Below, one piece after another: positions 9,501 through 17,697 of a stretch of DNA of 64,000 nucleotides. The position numbers and the translations under genes are program-made. The stretch comes from DATFJT01 sp965230755 (GTDB taxonomy: Bacteria; Bacteroidota; Bacteroidia; Chitinophagales; Saprospiraceae). The notes under the pieces are model-generated. The model was given only the letters and a program-made list of their open reading frames with translations. It made no database searches and had not been told where the DNA came from. Within the stretch, counting starts at the first letter, position 1, and each line of letters begins with the position of its first letter. Where the stretch lies: NCBI GenBank assembly GCA_965230755.1, contig CBDDLT010000015.1:62001-126000 (forward strand), given 5' to 3'.

Positions 9501-9641
9501 TAAACCTTTACCACTTGGATACGGAAACATATCCAGACAGTAGAACTTCTTCTTATTCGAGTCAATTTCTACCTTGGAAACTTGATTCTGTTCCCAATAG
9601 TCTCTCCACTTTTGTTCGAATCGCTGTGGATTATACGCCAT
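6558..9641 (-). CDS. leuS: Leucyl-tRNA synthetase with an inserted nuclease-like domain
   Basis: 1027 residues; charges tRNA-Leu with leucine in the cytoplasm. HVGH at 48-51 is the HIGH motif, TTRPDTIFG at 302-310 belongs to the CP1 editing domain, and KMSKS is at 798-802, followed by the anticodon-binding domain. The length exceeds the usual 860-940. The excess sits between GRSSFVYRANE (about 615-625) and LFVSRDMVEE (736-745), where other Bacteroidota LeuRS run straight on. The inserted stretch of about 110 residues contains ADF (D660), VIELKS (E671, K673), a GAGY segment and IEEVF, in the order seen in DUF559/Vsr-like PD-(D/E)XK nucleases (D-x10-ExK). The rest of the synthetase is intact, so the insertion is evidently tolerated. 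Confidence 0.97.
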   Translation of the reverse strand: MAYNPQRFEQKWRDYWEQNQVSKVEIDSNKKKFYCLDMFPYPSGKGLHVGHPLGYITSDIISRYKKMCGYNVLHPMGYDAFGLPAEQFAIQTGVHPADSTEKNIERYTEQLKMLGLNYDWSRSIKTCDPEYYKWTQWIFSQMFEHYYDIAEDKAKPIQALAEHFNRQGTDSLNAYGAKEHSFSAAEWSAFSDLEKQDVLMNYRLAYRNIAYVNWCEELKTVLANDEVKDGLSERGGFPVIKKPMEQWSLRTSAYADRLLNGLKELEWSTALKIMQENWIGKSTGARIEFAIDQFDDKLEIYTTRPDTIFGASFMVMAPELELVGKISSPAQKRVVEDYIKYVGSRSERERMSEHNDMSGVFTGAYSIHPINGEKIPIYISEYVLKDYGTGAIMAVPDGDERDKRFASKFGLPIPQIQEEKEGKTVAVNSQFLDGLEKESAIEKMIEYLEKEGLGKAEVRYKLRDANFSRQRYWGEPFPIAYGDDGLIQLISTDELPVELPDTEDFLPSSDGHSPLAKVKSWVEYNGASRETDTMPGYAGSSWYYFRYMDPNNSESFASEEAKNYWGDVDLYIGGAEHAVGHLLYARMWCKFLYDIGHSPIDEPFRKLVNQGMIQGRSSFVYRANENFAEGFLRKLLQKNISSFESNVLIEGEDGHTFSADFACTLSKVVIELKSVVDLQRYFNKRKKSIEGAGYIFLPISIEEVFYNYHTPEVLLDKITGATKSQDILEYCCNTALFVSRDMVEEERLVSRLHVDISMVEHGDKLDMKAFGETRKDLNQVVFITNEKDEYICGHQIEKMSKSKFNVVNPDDVVAKYGTDCFRLYEMFLGPIEQSKPWDTQNIGGVSKFLNKFYALFYDQDDNLKDLSDDEPSKEELKVLHCLLKKLQEDLERLSMNTCVSAMMIAVNDLMAIKSNNKAIMEKMCLALAPFAPHLAEELWQFALGNSDTVMNASFPDFNPQYLVESTIEYPLCINGKKRAVAEFDRNTSREDLEKAALELESLHKWLENKNVVKVIVVPNRMINVVVK

Positions 9642-9659
9642 ATAATTAATGTCTTAAAG

Positions 9660-11006
9660 TCAAATTCCTTGATCGATCATCGCATCAGCGACTTTCACGA
9701 AACCGGCGATGTTCGCCCCGTTTACATAATCTATTCTTCCATTTTCCGTGCCGTAGACCTTACACTGTTCATGGATACTTTTCATGATACCATGTAATTT
9801 TTGATCTACTTCTTCAGCAGTCCAAAAAGAATGGGTTGCATTCTGTGCCATTTCAAGACCACTTGTTGCTACCCCACCGGCATTACTTGCTTTACCAGGA
9901 GCGAATGCAATGTTGTTTTTTCTGAATAGATTGATGGCTTCCGCCGTACAAGGCATGTTTGCTCCTTCAGCGACAGCAATACAATCGTTTTTAATCAAAT
10001 GCTTAGCGTCTTGCTCATCCAATTCATTTTGAGTAGCACACGGCAGCGCAACATCGCAAGGTACAGACCAAGGATTCTGCCCTTCACTATATAACACCTT
10101 GAATTCATCTGCGTATTCCTTGATTCTTCCTCTTCGCTCATTCTTCAAGGCCTTGATCCATTCGAGCTTCTCTCTATCAATACCATTAGGATCAAACACA
10201 AATCCTCCGGAATCACTCATCGTAAGTACTGTTCCTCCTAAATCCAAGACTTTCTCTGCGGCAAATTGAGCAACATTACCGGAACCGGAAATAACCGCTT
10301 TTAAACCTTCGACCTTCTTGCCAGCCTCCTTCAACATTTCCTCCAAGAAATAAACACAGCCATATCCGGTGGCCTCAGGACGGATTAAGCTTCCGCCATA
10401 GCTTCTTGATTTGCCCGTCAAAACGCCAGTATGTTCTCCTTTGATCTTCTTATAACGTCCGTATAAAAATCCGATCTCTCGAGCCCCAACTCCTATATCA
10501 CCAGCTGGAACATCGATATTGGGTCCAATGTATCTTGATAACTCCATCATGAAAGCCTGGCAAAATCTCATTACTTCGCCGTCAGATTTTCCTTTAGGAT
10601 CAAAATCAGATCCTCCTTTTCCACCTCCCATAGGAAGTCCTGTCAAACTATTTTTAAAGATTTGTTCAAATCCCAAAAACTTAAGGATGCTCTCGTTTAC
10701 AGTTGGATGAAAACGTAAGCCACCTTTATATGGTCCAATGGCATTATTGAATTGAACTCTATATCCTCTATTAACTTCTATCTCATTCTTATCATTTACC
10801 CATTCTATCTTAAAAGAAATAACGCGATCTGGCTCTGCTACTCTTTGTAAAATATTGAAATCGGCGTACTTTTTATGCTTCCTTATGTAGGGGAAAACTG
10901 ATTCGACTACTTCATCAACAGCCTGTAAAAATTCTGGTTGTCCTGGGTTTTTTCTGCGAAGATTATCAATAAATACGTCAATCTCGCTTACTGTAGTTGT
11001 ACTCAT
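9660..11006 (-). CDS. gdhA: NADP-type glutamate dehydrogenase
   Basis: 448 residues, the normal size of hexameric class I glutamate dehydrogenase, which interconverts 2-oxoglutarate plus ammonia and glutamate. The catalytic region reads PMGGGKGGSDFDPKGKSD, preceded by GPYKGGLRFHP, and the Rossmann domain has ISGSGNVAQFAAEK. The C-terminal CATQNELDE and PGKASNAGGVATSGLEMAQN blocks are also conserved. NADP preference is inferred from resemblance to the biosynthetic enzymes rather than from a single residue. It lies between pdhB and leuS, 13 and 18 bases away, on the same strand. Confidence 0.95.
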   Translation of the reverse strand: MSTTTVSEIDVFIDNLRRKNPGQPEFLQAVDEVVESVFPYIRKHKKYADFNILQRVAEPDRVISFKIEWVNDKNEIEVNRGYRVQFNNAIGPYKGGLRFHPTVNESILKFLGFEQIFKNSLTGLPMGGGKGGSDFDPKGKSDGEVMRFCQAFMMELSRYIGPNIDVPAGDIGVGAREIGFLYGRYKKIKGEHTGVLTGKSRSYGGSLIRPEATGYGCVYFLEEMLKEAGKKVEGLKAVISGSGNVAQFAAEKVLDLGGTVLTMSDSGGFVFDPNGIDREKLEWIKALKNERRGRIKEYADEFKVLYSEGQNPWSVPCDVALPCATQNELDEQDAKHLIKNDCIAVAEGANMPCTAEAINLFRKNNIAFAPGKASNAGGVATSGLEMAQNATHSFWTAEEVDQKLHGIMKSIHEQCKVYGTENGRIDYVNGANIAGFVKVADAMIDQGI

Positions 11007-11019
11007 CGTTTTAAAAATT

Positions 11020-12006
11020 TTATCTGTAACTAACTTCCTTTACCGCCTTGATAATTTTTTCAGGGTTCGGCAAATACTCTTCCACAAAAACGCCTGCATA
11101 AGGCAAAGAAGTATCCGCAGCATTGACTCTTGTTACCGGTGCATCCAGGTAGTCAAATGCATATTTTTGCATTCGATAAGTTACCTCAGCTGAAATTGCA
11201 CCATAGGGCCAGCTCTCATCAACCACAACCATTCTATTTGTCTTCTTGATCGAATTGACCAAGGTTTCATAATCTAAAGGTCGAATGGTTCGCAAATCTA
11301 TTACTTCAGCACTTATCCCTTCCTTAGCTAGCTCTTCTGCGGCCTGAAGTGTGGGGATCATCATTTTATTGTAACTCACCAAAGTAACGTCTGTTCCTTC
11401 TCTTCGAACGGCTGCTTTTCCTATTGGCGTAAGATATTCCTCCTCTGGAACTTCGCCCTCAAATCCATACAACAACTCGGACTCCATCATACAGACGGGA
11501 TCATTGTCTCTAATGGCCGACTTAATTAATCCTTTGGCATCAGCAGGATCAATACAAGAAACCACTTTTAATCCGGGCGTGTTGGCCATCCATGACTCAA
11601 AAGTCTGACTGTGTTGTTGAGCCAATTGTCCTGCAGATCCACTCGGTCCTCTGAAAACAATGGGACATTGAAATTGACCAGCTGATTGACTCAAAGTCTT
11701 GGCTGCATTATTGACAATCTGATCGAAGGCCAAAACAGCAAAATTCCAGGTCATGAATTCTACAATAGGTCTTAAGCCATTCATAGCCGCACCTACGCCT
11801 ATTCCTGCAAATCCCAATTCGGCTATGGGTGTATCGATGACACGCTTCGAACCAAACTCATCCAACATGCCCTTACTTACTTTGTAAGCGCCATTGTATT
11901 CCGCGACTTCCTCTCCCATGAGAAAAACTGATTCGTCTCTTCTCATTTCCTCGCTCATTCCCTCTCTAAGCGCATCTCTCAGTGACAATTTTCTAGCCAT
12001 ACTCAT
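11020..12006 (-). CDS. pdhB: Pyruvate dehydrogenase E1 component, beta subunit
   Basis: 328 residues of a transketolase-like E1 beta subunit. Start region LSLRDALREGMSEEMRRDESVFLMGEEVAEYNGAY, then IDTPIAELGFAGIGVGAAMNGLRPIVE, the PSGSAGQLAQQHSQ loop and the transketolase C-terminal domain (VVDESWPYGAISAEV). With E1 alpha it decarboxylates pyruvate using thiamine pyrophosphate and passes acetyl to the lipoyl E2. No alpha subunit is adjacent, so pdhA is elsewhere. The branched-chain 2-oxoacid E1 beta is a close relative and cannot be fully excluded. MSMARK offers two starts; MARKLSL is the more conserved one. Confidence 0.9.
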   Translation of the reverse strand: MSMARKLSLRDALREGMSEEMRRDESVFLMGEEVAEYNGAYKVSKGMLDEFGSKRVIDTPIAELGFAGIGVGAAMNGLRPIVEFMTWNFAVLAFDQIVNNAAKTLSQSAGQFQCPIVFRGPSGSAGQLAQQHSQTFESWMANTPGLKVVSCIDPADAKGLIKSAIRDNDPVCMMESELLYGFEGEVPEEEYLTPIGKAAVRREGTDVTLVSYNKMMIPTLQAAEELAKEGISAEVIDLRTIRPLDYETLVNSIKKTNRMVVVDESWPYGAISAEVTYRMQKYAFDYLDAPVTRVNAADTSLPYAGVFVEEYLPNPEKIIKAVKEVSYR

Positions 12007-12046
12007 TTTTGATATAAAAAAACCTAAAAATACATGCTATTGTCGA

Positions 12047-13402
12047 CTATGCCAACAATTTAACCAACCAATCCCGAACATCAGATTTTCCAAAGGAACC
12101 CGAACTCATCATCAATAAATTCGTATTGTTATAATCCATTTCAGATAGATGTTCGTACAATTTATCCGAGGAAGTAAATACCTCTATATCATCTCTTCCC
12201 ATTTCTTCCCTAATTATCTCAGCAGACAACACCGGGAGTCTTTTGATCTCCAATGTTTTCGGACTGTAGTATATCAATAGCGTATCGGCATCATTGGTTT
12301 TGTCGCGATAATTCGACAAAAAATCTTTGTTTAGGCTCGAATAGGTATGCAACTCAATGACGGCAATGGTTTTCCTTTCCGGGAATGCTGACTTCACCGC
12401 ATTGATGGAAGCATTGACTTTAGAAGGCGCATGAGCAAAATCAACAAACCCCAAGCGGTCCTTCTGATCTACTATTTTCTCTAGTCTCTTGCTAGCAGTG
12501 CTAAATTTGGACATGGATTCATAAAAGACTGCCTTATCCATTTGTAGGATGTCAGCCACCTTTGAGACCGCTGTCATGTTCTGCATATTGTGTCGTCCGA
12601 TCACCTCCAATCCCCACTCCTTATTATCATCTACAAGAAAGAACTTCCCATTCCGAACAGCATAATCCAAGCAATTATAGGGATAGGGATCAATGTGACC
12701 GCACTCACTGATTAGCTTAGATAAGACTTCATCCTCTTCATTGTAGATTACCTTGGCATCCGGTTTGAGTGTATTCAGATATGCCCTAAACTGATCAATA
12801 TATATGGACTCCGTTGGGAAAGCATTCATATGATCCCAGGCTATACCAGTGATAATAGTGATCTGAGGTCTGTAATGGACAAACTTCGGACTCGAATCCA
12901 AGCTAGAAGTAGGATACTCATCGGCTTCGAGAATAATATAAGGAGCTGAAGCCGTTAACTTAAAGGATCGACTAAAATTTTCCAACTTGGCTCCAACCAA
13001 ATAGTCAAATTCTCGATTGGCTTCTTTAAAAAGTGTCATAAGCATGGCAGTTACTGTCGTCTTGCCATGGCTTCCTGCAACGGCGATACGCTTCTTATCC
13101 AAACTTCTCTCATGAACGAATTCCGGAAAGCTCTTCACTGTAATACCTAATTCTTGTGCTCTGATCAGTTCCGGATTATCAGAATGAGCATGCTTTCCCA
13201 GGACAATCAAATCTATGTCTTTTGATATCTTTTCAGGAAACCAACCCTCTTTGTCGGGCAGGAGACCATACTCTGATAAACGTGTTCTGGCCGGATCATA
13301 AATGATATCGTCGCTACCTGTTATCGCATATCCCAGCAAGTGCAACTGTATGGCCAGGCTATGCATAATACTTCCTCCAATGGCAATTACATGAACTTTC
13401 AT
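12047..13402 (-). CDS. mpl: UDP-N-acetylmuramate:L-Ala-D-Glu-meso-DAP ligase (murein recycling)
   Basis: About 451 residues, Mur-ligase fold. The start MKVHVIAIGGSIMH carries the N-terminal nucleotide-binding loop; a frame five codons longer exists but adds a non-conserved MHICR. AGSHGKTTVTAM is the ATP-binding P-loop, followed by EADEYPTS and WDHMNAFPT blocks and a C-terminal domain with FAHAPSKV. Mpl reattaches recycled murein tripeptide to UDP-MurNAc in the cytoplasm. MurC is the main alternative; the IAIGGSIMHSLAIQLHLLGYAITGSD opening and EADEYPTS favour Mpl. Confidence 0.9.
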   Translation of the reverse strand: MKVHVIAIGGSIMHSLAIQLHLLGYAITGSDDIIYDPARTRLSEYGLLPDKEGWFPEKISKDIDLIVLGKHAHSDNPELIRAQELGITVKSFPEFVHERSLDKKRIAVAGSHGKTTVTAMLMTLFKEANREFDYLVGAKLENFSRSFKLTASAPYIILEADEYPTSSLDSSPKFVHYRPQITIITGIAWDHMNAFPTESIYIDQFRAYLNTLKPDAKVIYNEEDEVLSKLISECGHIDPYPYNCLDYAVRNGKFFLVDDNKEWGLEVIGRHNMQNMTAVSKVADILQMDKAVFYESMSKFSTASKRLEKIVDQKDRLGFVDFAHAPSKVNASINAVKSAFPERKTIAVIELHTYSSLNKDFLSNYRDKTNDADTLLIYYSPKTLEIKRLPVLSAEIIREEMGRDDIEVFTSSDKLYEHLSEMDYNNTNLLMMSSGSFGKSDVRDWLVKLLA

Positions 13403-13521
13403 CCTGCAAATATGCAATTAATTCATATATAGGATGCAGATAAAAATGCAGTTTCTCTTGCTTTTTTTAACAACAAATAACAATTTTGCATTGCTATGCG
13501 TTTCCTTATAAAATTAGTTAG

Positions 13522-13668
13522 ATGAAAAAGCTTAAAATAAATAAATCCAACACTTTCATTTTTGCAGCATTACTTTTTGTAATGAGTTCTTGTAATCGTG
13601 GAGTTGGATGTCCTAATAACTTCAAGATTTCCAGCTTCTTAGAAGCAGTATTCCCATTCATGTTCTAA
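13522..13668 (+). CDS. Small lipoprotein, 48 residues
   Basis: A short frame reading MKKLKINKSNTFIFAALL then FVMSSCNRGVGCPNNF and ending LEAVFPFMF. It has a basic N-terminus, a hydrophobic stretch and a lipobox (MSSC), so the mature peptide is only about 24 residues attached to a membrane lipid. Tiny lipoproteins with a GxGCPxNF core are, as far as I recall, found in other Bacteroidota. It lies between the divergent mpl gene and mnmD, 31 bases ahead of the latter on the same strand. Function unknown. Confidence 0.65.
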   Translation: MKKLKINKSNTFIFAALLFVMSSCNRGVGCPNNFKISSFLEAVFPFMF

Positions 13669-13699
13669 AGACAGGATTCTGTCTGTTTAGCGCATCGGG

Positions 13700-14359
13700 A
13701 TGGAAATTGTCCGAACCAAGGATCATTCTCATACATTAAGATCTGAAATCTGGGGTGATCTTTATCATTCCGTTCACGGTGCCATTCAGGAATCGAAACA
13801 TGTTTTCATTCGGCAAGGATTGTATAAATGCATGGCAAAAACCGAAAAAATTCGGATTTTTGAAATGGGTTTTGGTACCGGATTAAATGCCTTTCTAAGT
13901 TGCTTAGAGAGCATTGAAAAAAATTTAAGCATCATCTACGATAGTGTAGAATCCCACCCCGTTGATACAGCTGTGATAAACTCACTTAACTATCCTGACT
14001 TTCTAGGAGACAATACCAGATCAATTTTCGAAAAAATACATGACGCACCATGGAATTCTCATATGGAGATAACTCCTCAATTTTTCTTGCATAAGTACCA
14101 TACAAAACTCCAGGATTTTATTCCTGAAAGCCAATATTCATGCATCTATTTTGATGCCTTCGCTCCTAATACTCAAAGTGAACTCTGGGAAACGAGCATT
14201 TTTGAAAAGATGTTTGAGATGTTGGAAGATGGCGGTTTCTTAGTCACCTATTGCGCCAAAGGATATGTCAAAAGAAACCTGAGGTCAGCAGGTTTTGAGG
14301 TGATTGCACTGCCTGGTCCTCCTGGTAAAAGAGAAATGACCATGGCGAGGAAGAATTAG
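13700..14359 (+). CDS. mnmD: tRNA U34 aminomethyl methyltransferase, MnmD-type
   Basis: 219 residues; class I SAM methyltransferase. The opening HTLRSEIWGDLYHSVHGAIQESKHVFI, the SAM loop FEMGFGTGLNAFL and the IYFDAFAPNTQSELWE catalytic block match the methyltransferase half of bifunctional MnmC (DUF752), which makes mnm5U from nm5U in tRNA wobble position 34. The oxidase half (MnmC1) is absent; stand-alone versions are common in Bacteroidota and other bacteria. It ends ERE-type KREMTMARKN. Cytoplasmic. Confidence 0.9.
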   Translation: MEIVRTKDHSHTLRSEIWGDLYHSVHGAIQESKHVFIRQGLYKCMAKTEKIRIFEMGFGTGLNAFLSCLESIEKNLSIIYDSVESHPVDTAVINSLNYPDFLGDNTRSIFEKIHDAPWNSHMEITPQFFLHKYHTKLQDFIPESQYSCIYFDAFAPNTQSELWETSIFEKMFEMLEDGGFLVTYCAKGYVKRNLRSAGFEVIALPGPPGKREMTMARKN

Positions 14360-14498
14360 AGGGGGTTCCCTTACCCTATTAATTATAGTTCTTTGATTCC
14401 TATAACAAAAGTTATATCCACTGACTTTTTTTCCTCTTTAATTTTGGTTCTAGAAAGAATATAAGCAAGGTGGATCACCTGTCTTCATAATTTAAGCA

Positions 14499-14527
14499 AT
14501 ATGACCACAAACGATAGTGGGTCATAT
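14499..14527. promoter_or_regulatory. Dyad upstream of the EAD-protease gene
   Basis: ATATGACC and GGTCATAT form an 8-base-pair inverted repeat, extended inside by AC/GT with one unpaired base. It lies about 75 bases upstream of the start of the protease gene and has no following T-run, so an operator or RNA hairpin in the leader is more likely than a terminator. Confidence 0.4.
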
Positions 14528-14600
14528 CATCTGGATATGAATGTATCCTCATCATGCTAAACTATGAACCAACATTTTTAACTTTTAATCGATAATACCT

Positions 14601-15914
14601 ATGCCTTGGAATGACCAACTGACTCAACTCAATCAAATCTTAGCACAACTTTATCCTAATAGGGAACAATCTTATCGAATTGTGGATATGGCGGGTATAA
14701 GATTAGGAACGATAAACTTCAAGGATGTCCCTATTGATAACTGGTATTATATTCTAAAAGAAGCTGATAAAAGAGATAAAGTTGAAGAGCTGGTTCAAGT
14801 AGTTATTAACGAATATCCTAATAGGGAAGATCTAAAAAATCTATTCTTACGGGCTACGGAAAGAAATCCAATGCAACCCGTGGAACAGGTTTATATGAGC
14901 ACATTGAAATCTCTGTTGATGGAAGGAAAAATAGATGTTGCAATTAATGAGCTCGAAAAAATAGCAAAGGAAATATCTTCTGACTTACACAACAATGTTG
15001 TACACCAATCCGGAAGATACAGAAGAGTGGTCAAGGATAGACAAAAAGGAGTGATAGGAGAAGAAAACTATCAACTTGCCGTAAATAAAATAAACTACGC
15101 CTTGTTGGATTTTATTGATGATATACCGGAGAATGATCAAATCAAGGCTACCCGTTCCATTTTAAAGAAAATCAATACCAACTTGTCTACCGTTAACACC
15201 CTGGACTTCGAGAAAATAATGGGGCGAGAAGAACTATTTGAAATCAATTGGTTATACAAAGCAATTAAGGCCTCAAAGAGCGTTTGTAAAGTCCTTACTT
15301 CAAGAGGAAAGTCCGGAACCGGTTTCATCTTGAGAGGTGGCTATTTGTTAACCAATCACCATATTCTAGAGACTGCACATATCGCCAGTAACGCTAAGGT
15401 TATTTTTAACTATCAAGTGGATGGTAATGGGATCCCACGACCAACTAAAGAATACTACTTGGATACGACATTTTTTAAGACTAGTCCTTTTGATAATTTG
15501 GATTATTCTCTGGTCAAGATAAAAGATCCTGATTCCGATCTGTCCAAATGGGGCCATCTGACACTTGAAAAATTCCTAGAGCCAAGCAATGGCGAAAGAG
15601 TGAACATTATTCAACATCCCGATGGCAAGTCTATGAAAATTGCGCTTCCAGACAACATCATTAGCAAGTGGAAACAATATCTATTTTATATAGCGGATAC
15701 CAAACCCGGATCAAGCGGCTCACCAGTTTTTAATCAAGAGTGGAAAGTTGTGGCACTTCACCATGCCGGTAAGGATGAGCACAGCCGGGAAGGCGGATAT
15801 CAAATCAATGAACAAGGAAATATAAGACCTTCGAATAGGGGGATCCTAATCAAGCAAATTTTATCAGATTTAATTGCTCAAGGAGTGAGTAAAGAGATCA
15901 TAGCTCAATTATGA
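14601..15914 (+). CDS. Trypsin-like protease with effector-associated domains (EAD1-EAD11-like)
   Basis: 437 residues, no signal peptide, so cytoplasmic. Residues 1-82 (LNQILAQLYPNREQ.., IDNWYYILKEADKRDKVEELVQVV, EYPNREDL) read like EAD1. Residues about 94-175 (LLMEGKIDVAINELEKIA.., GRYRRVVKDRQKGVIGEENY, INYALLDFID) read like EAD11. From about 220 there is a trypsin-fold protease with GTGFILRGGYLLTNHH (His254), NLDYSLVKI (Asp301) and KPGSSGSPVF (Ser372), so the triad is complete. EAD adaptor domains couple effectors to NTPase or caspase-like partners in bacterial conflict and programmed-death systems. No partner with a matching EAD is encoded nearby. Function in immunity is inference from architecture. 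Confidence 0.85.
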   Translation: MPWNDQLTQLNQILAQLYPNREQSYRIVDMAGIRLGTINFKDVPIDNWYYILKEADKRDKVEELVQVVINEYPNREDLKNLFLRATERNPMQPVEQVYMSTLKSLLMEGKIDVAINELEKIAKEISSDLHNNVVHQSGRYRRVVKDRQKGVIGEENYQLAVNKINYALLDFIDDIPENDQIKATRSILKKINTNLSTVNTLDFEKIMGREELFEINWLYKAIKASKSVCKVLTSRGKSGTGFILRGGYLLTNHHILETAHIASNAKVIFNYQVDGNGIPRPTKEYYLDTTFFKTSPFDNLDYSLVKIKDPDSDLSKWGHLTLEKFLEPSNGERVNIIQHPDGKSMKIALPDNIISKWKQYLFYIADTKPGSSGSPVFNQEWKVVALHHAGKDEHSREGGYQINEQGNIRPSNRGILIKQILSDLIAQGVSKEIIAQL

Positions 15915-16098
15915 TTTATGATCCTTGTTGTGTGAGTGTTTTGATAAATATTTTAGCTAAACGCTCGCTTCTCAACGCAAATTCCATTTCAATGCGTAGC
16001 AAATGATAGCAAAATGTTGGTCGACATTAGCGTATAACTTTTTGATTCGATCAATTTTATCATTAAATTGTAGGGTGCGACCGGAAATGCGAAAAACT

Positions 16099-16461
16099 AT
16101 GAGTGAAATTATCATCCTGAAGAAAAGCCCAAGAATTGAATTCCAACTTCGAGACAATGGATTTCAATTGATCGATGAACGCACTGAACAAAATACCGGA
16201 TTCTACTCATACCAGGATTTACAGTCGATCGAACTAAATAAAATCTGGTTTCCCCGACTGGCCAGTTGGTTACGCACCCTTACTTGGATATTTAACGGAG
16301 CTCCTTTTTTTCCCGATGCGGATTCTTGTAAAAAAGCCAATGTTATTATTCATTTCAAAAACTCAAAACTCGGTATGTGGTTAACCGATTCATATATGGC
16401 CAGCAAAGCAGACATATTAAAGAAAATACTGGACAAAAAAACTGAAGGTTTCCAGGGCTAA
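16099..16461 (+). CDS. Hypothetical protein, 120 residues
   Basis: Starts MSEIIILKKSPRIEFQL; the open frame continues upstream to 16003, but the extra residues look non-coding. The protein has no signal peptide; a central WFPRLASWLRTLTWIFNGAPFF stretch is hydrophobic and may be membrane-associated. Family not recognised. It sits 63 bases before the AraC-type regulator and may be transcribed with it. Confidence 0.55.
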   Translation: MSEIIILKKSPRIEFQLRDNGFQLIDERTEQNTGFYSYQDLQSIELNKIWFPRLASWLRTLTWIFNGAPFFPDADSCKKANVIIHFKNSKLGMWLTDSYMASKADILKKILDKKTEGFQG

Positions 16462-16524
16462 AATTGTGAATAAGCTCCTTTCGTCGATTATATTGCGCTT
16501 CGTCAGTCTTACAGCTGTAGTTTA

Positions 16525-17577
16525 ATGATGAATATAATTGATGACATTGGTCTAATTACGGTATTTCTATTAATACTATTATCCATATTCTTGCTCACAT
16601 CCGGAAAAAAGAATAAGATTCCCAATGCTTTTTTTGCGTTGTTTCTATTGGTTACTTCCTTTGATATTTCTGCCTTGTTCTTACAAAATTTTTATTCGGA
16701 ATATCAGCAGATGAATGTTTTAAGGGTGTCTTCAGTTTTATTGCAAATGCCTTTGTTTTATCTCTACGTTCAAACGATCTGTTACAGCAATATCAAACCG
16801 GATGCTAAGCAATTACTCCACACCATTCCGTTCTTTGGTTTTCTTATTCTATTTGCAATAACTGGCCTGTCGGATCGGAGTTATCGTTGGTATGGTATAT
16901 TGGCTCAAATACAGTATTACATTTATATCATTGCCATTTTTTATTCTCTTAAAAAGTACAACCGATTGCACCATGAAAATTATTCTCTTCAAAATAAAAC
17001 CTATCAATGGTTAATGACCGTATCCATTCTCTTTCTGGTGGGTAATTCCTTTGTGATGCTTAGGTCCATTTCCCGGAGATTCTATGATTATCAAGATATT
17101 CCATTACTGAATTTAGGCATCTCTTTATTTGGATTGGCCGTTATCTGTTGGTTTGTAATCAAGACGATGAGAAATCCTGATTTATTTTTGGGCATTGATC
17201 AAAATATTAAACCAATAGACAATACTTCCGTAGAAAATAAAGAAGAACACGAAGAGGAAATACAGAGATTATACGATTATATGGATCGCCAAAAACCCTT
17301 TCTTGAAGAAACATTAACCTTGCAAAAATTAGCACAACAAACCAATATTCCAGAAAAACAACTCTCTTTCCTCATTAATAGAATTTCAGGCAAACATTTC
17401 TTCGACTTCATTAATTCCTACAGAATACGAGAAGCACAAAATCTGTTACGCAATAGCGATTTAAACATTCAGCAAATCATGTATGAAGTAGGTTTTAATT
17501 CAAAATCTTCCTTCAATACCGCTTTCAGGAAGTTCAGCTCCACTACCCCCTCAAAGTACAGATTATCAGTTAAATAG
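16525..17577 (+). CDS. Membrane-embedded AraC-family regulator
   Basis: 350 residues. About seven hydrophobic helices fill residues 8-220, followed by an acidic linker and a C-terminal AraC/HTH_18 domain (LTLQKLAQQTNIPEKQLS, IREAQNLLRNSDLNIQQIMYEVGFNSKSSFNTAFRKF). This architecture, a multi-helix sensor with a cytoplasmic AraC DNA-binding domain, is common in Bacteroidota and usually acts on adjacent genes. Two GTTCGA dyads lie between it and the serine hydrolase gene and are candidate targets. Signal unknown. Confidence 0.88.
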   Translation: MMNIIDDIGLITVFLLILLSIFLLTSGKKNKIPNAFFALFLLVTSFDISALFLQNFYSEYQQMNVLRVSSVLLQMPLFYLYVQTICYSNIKPDAKQLLHTIPFFGFLILFAITGLSDRSYRWYGILAQIQYYIYIIAIFYSLKKYNRLHHENYSLQNKTYQWLMTVSILFLVGNSFVMLRSISRRFYDYQDIPLLNLGISLFGLAVICWFVIKTMRNPDLFLGIDQNIKPIDNTSVENKEEHEEEIQRLYDYMDRQKPFLEETLTLQKLAQQTNIPEKQLSFLINRISGKHFFDFINSYRIREAQNLLRNSDLNIQQIMYEVGFNSKSSFNTAFRKFSSTTPSKYRLSVK

Positions 17578-17581
17578 ACGA

Positions 17582-17643
17582 GTTCGACTTTTAATCGAAC
17601 CTTTTTCTATCAAAAGAATTGGTTCGACTTTCTATTCTCGAAC
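17582..17643. promoter_or_regulatory. Paired GTTCGA dyads
   Basis: GTTCGA-N7-TCGAAC at 17582-17600 and GTTCGA-N10-TCGAAC at 17622-17643. The two GTTCGA half-sites start exactly 40 bases apart and both are followed by CTTT. The first is followed by CTTTTTC and could also terminate the AraC gene; the second is 55 bases before the serine hydrolase start. Operator function is inferred. Confidence 0.45.
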
Positions 17644-17697
17644 GATATATTCCTTGTTGTGCTTTTAGTTTGTATTCGAATAAAATATTTGACACAA

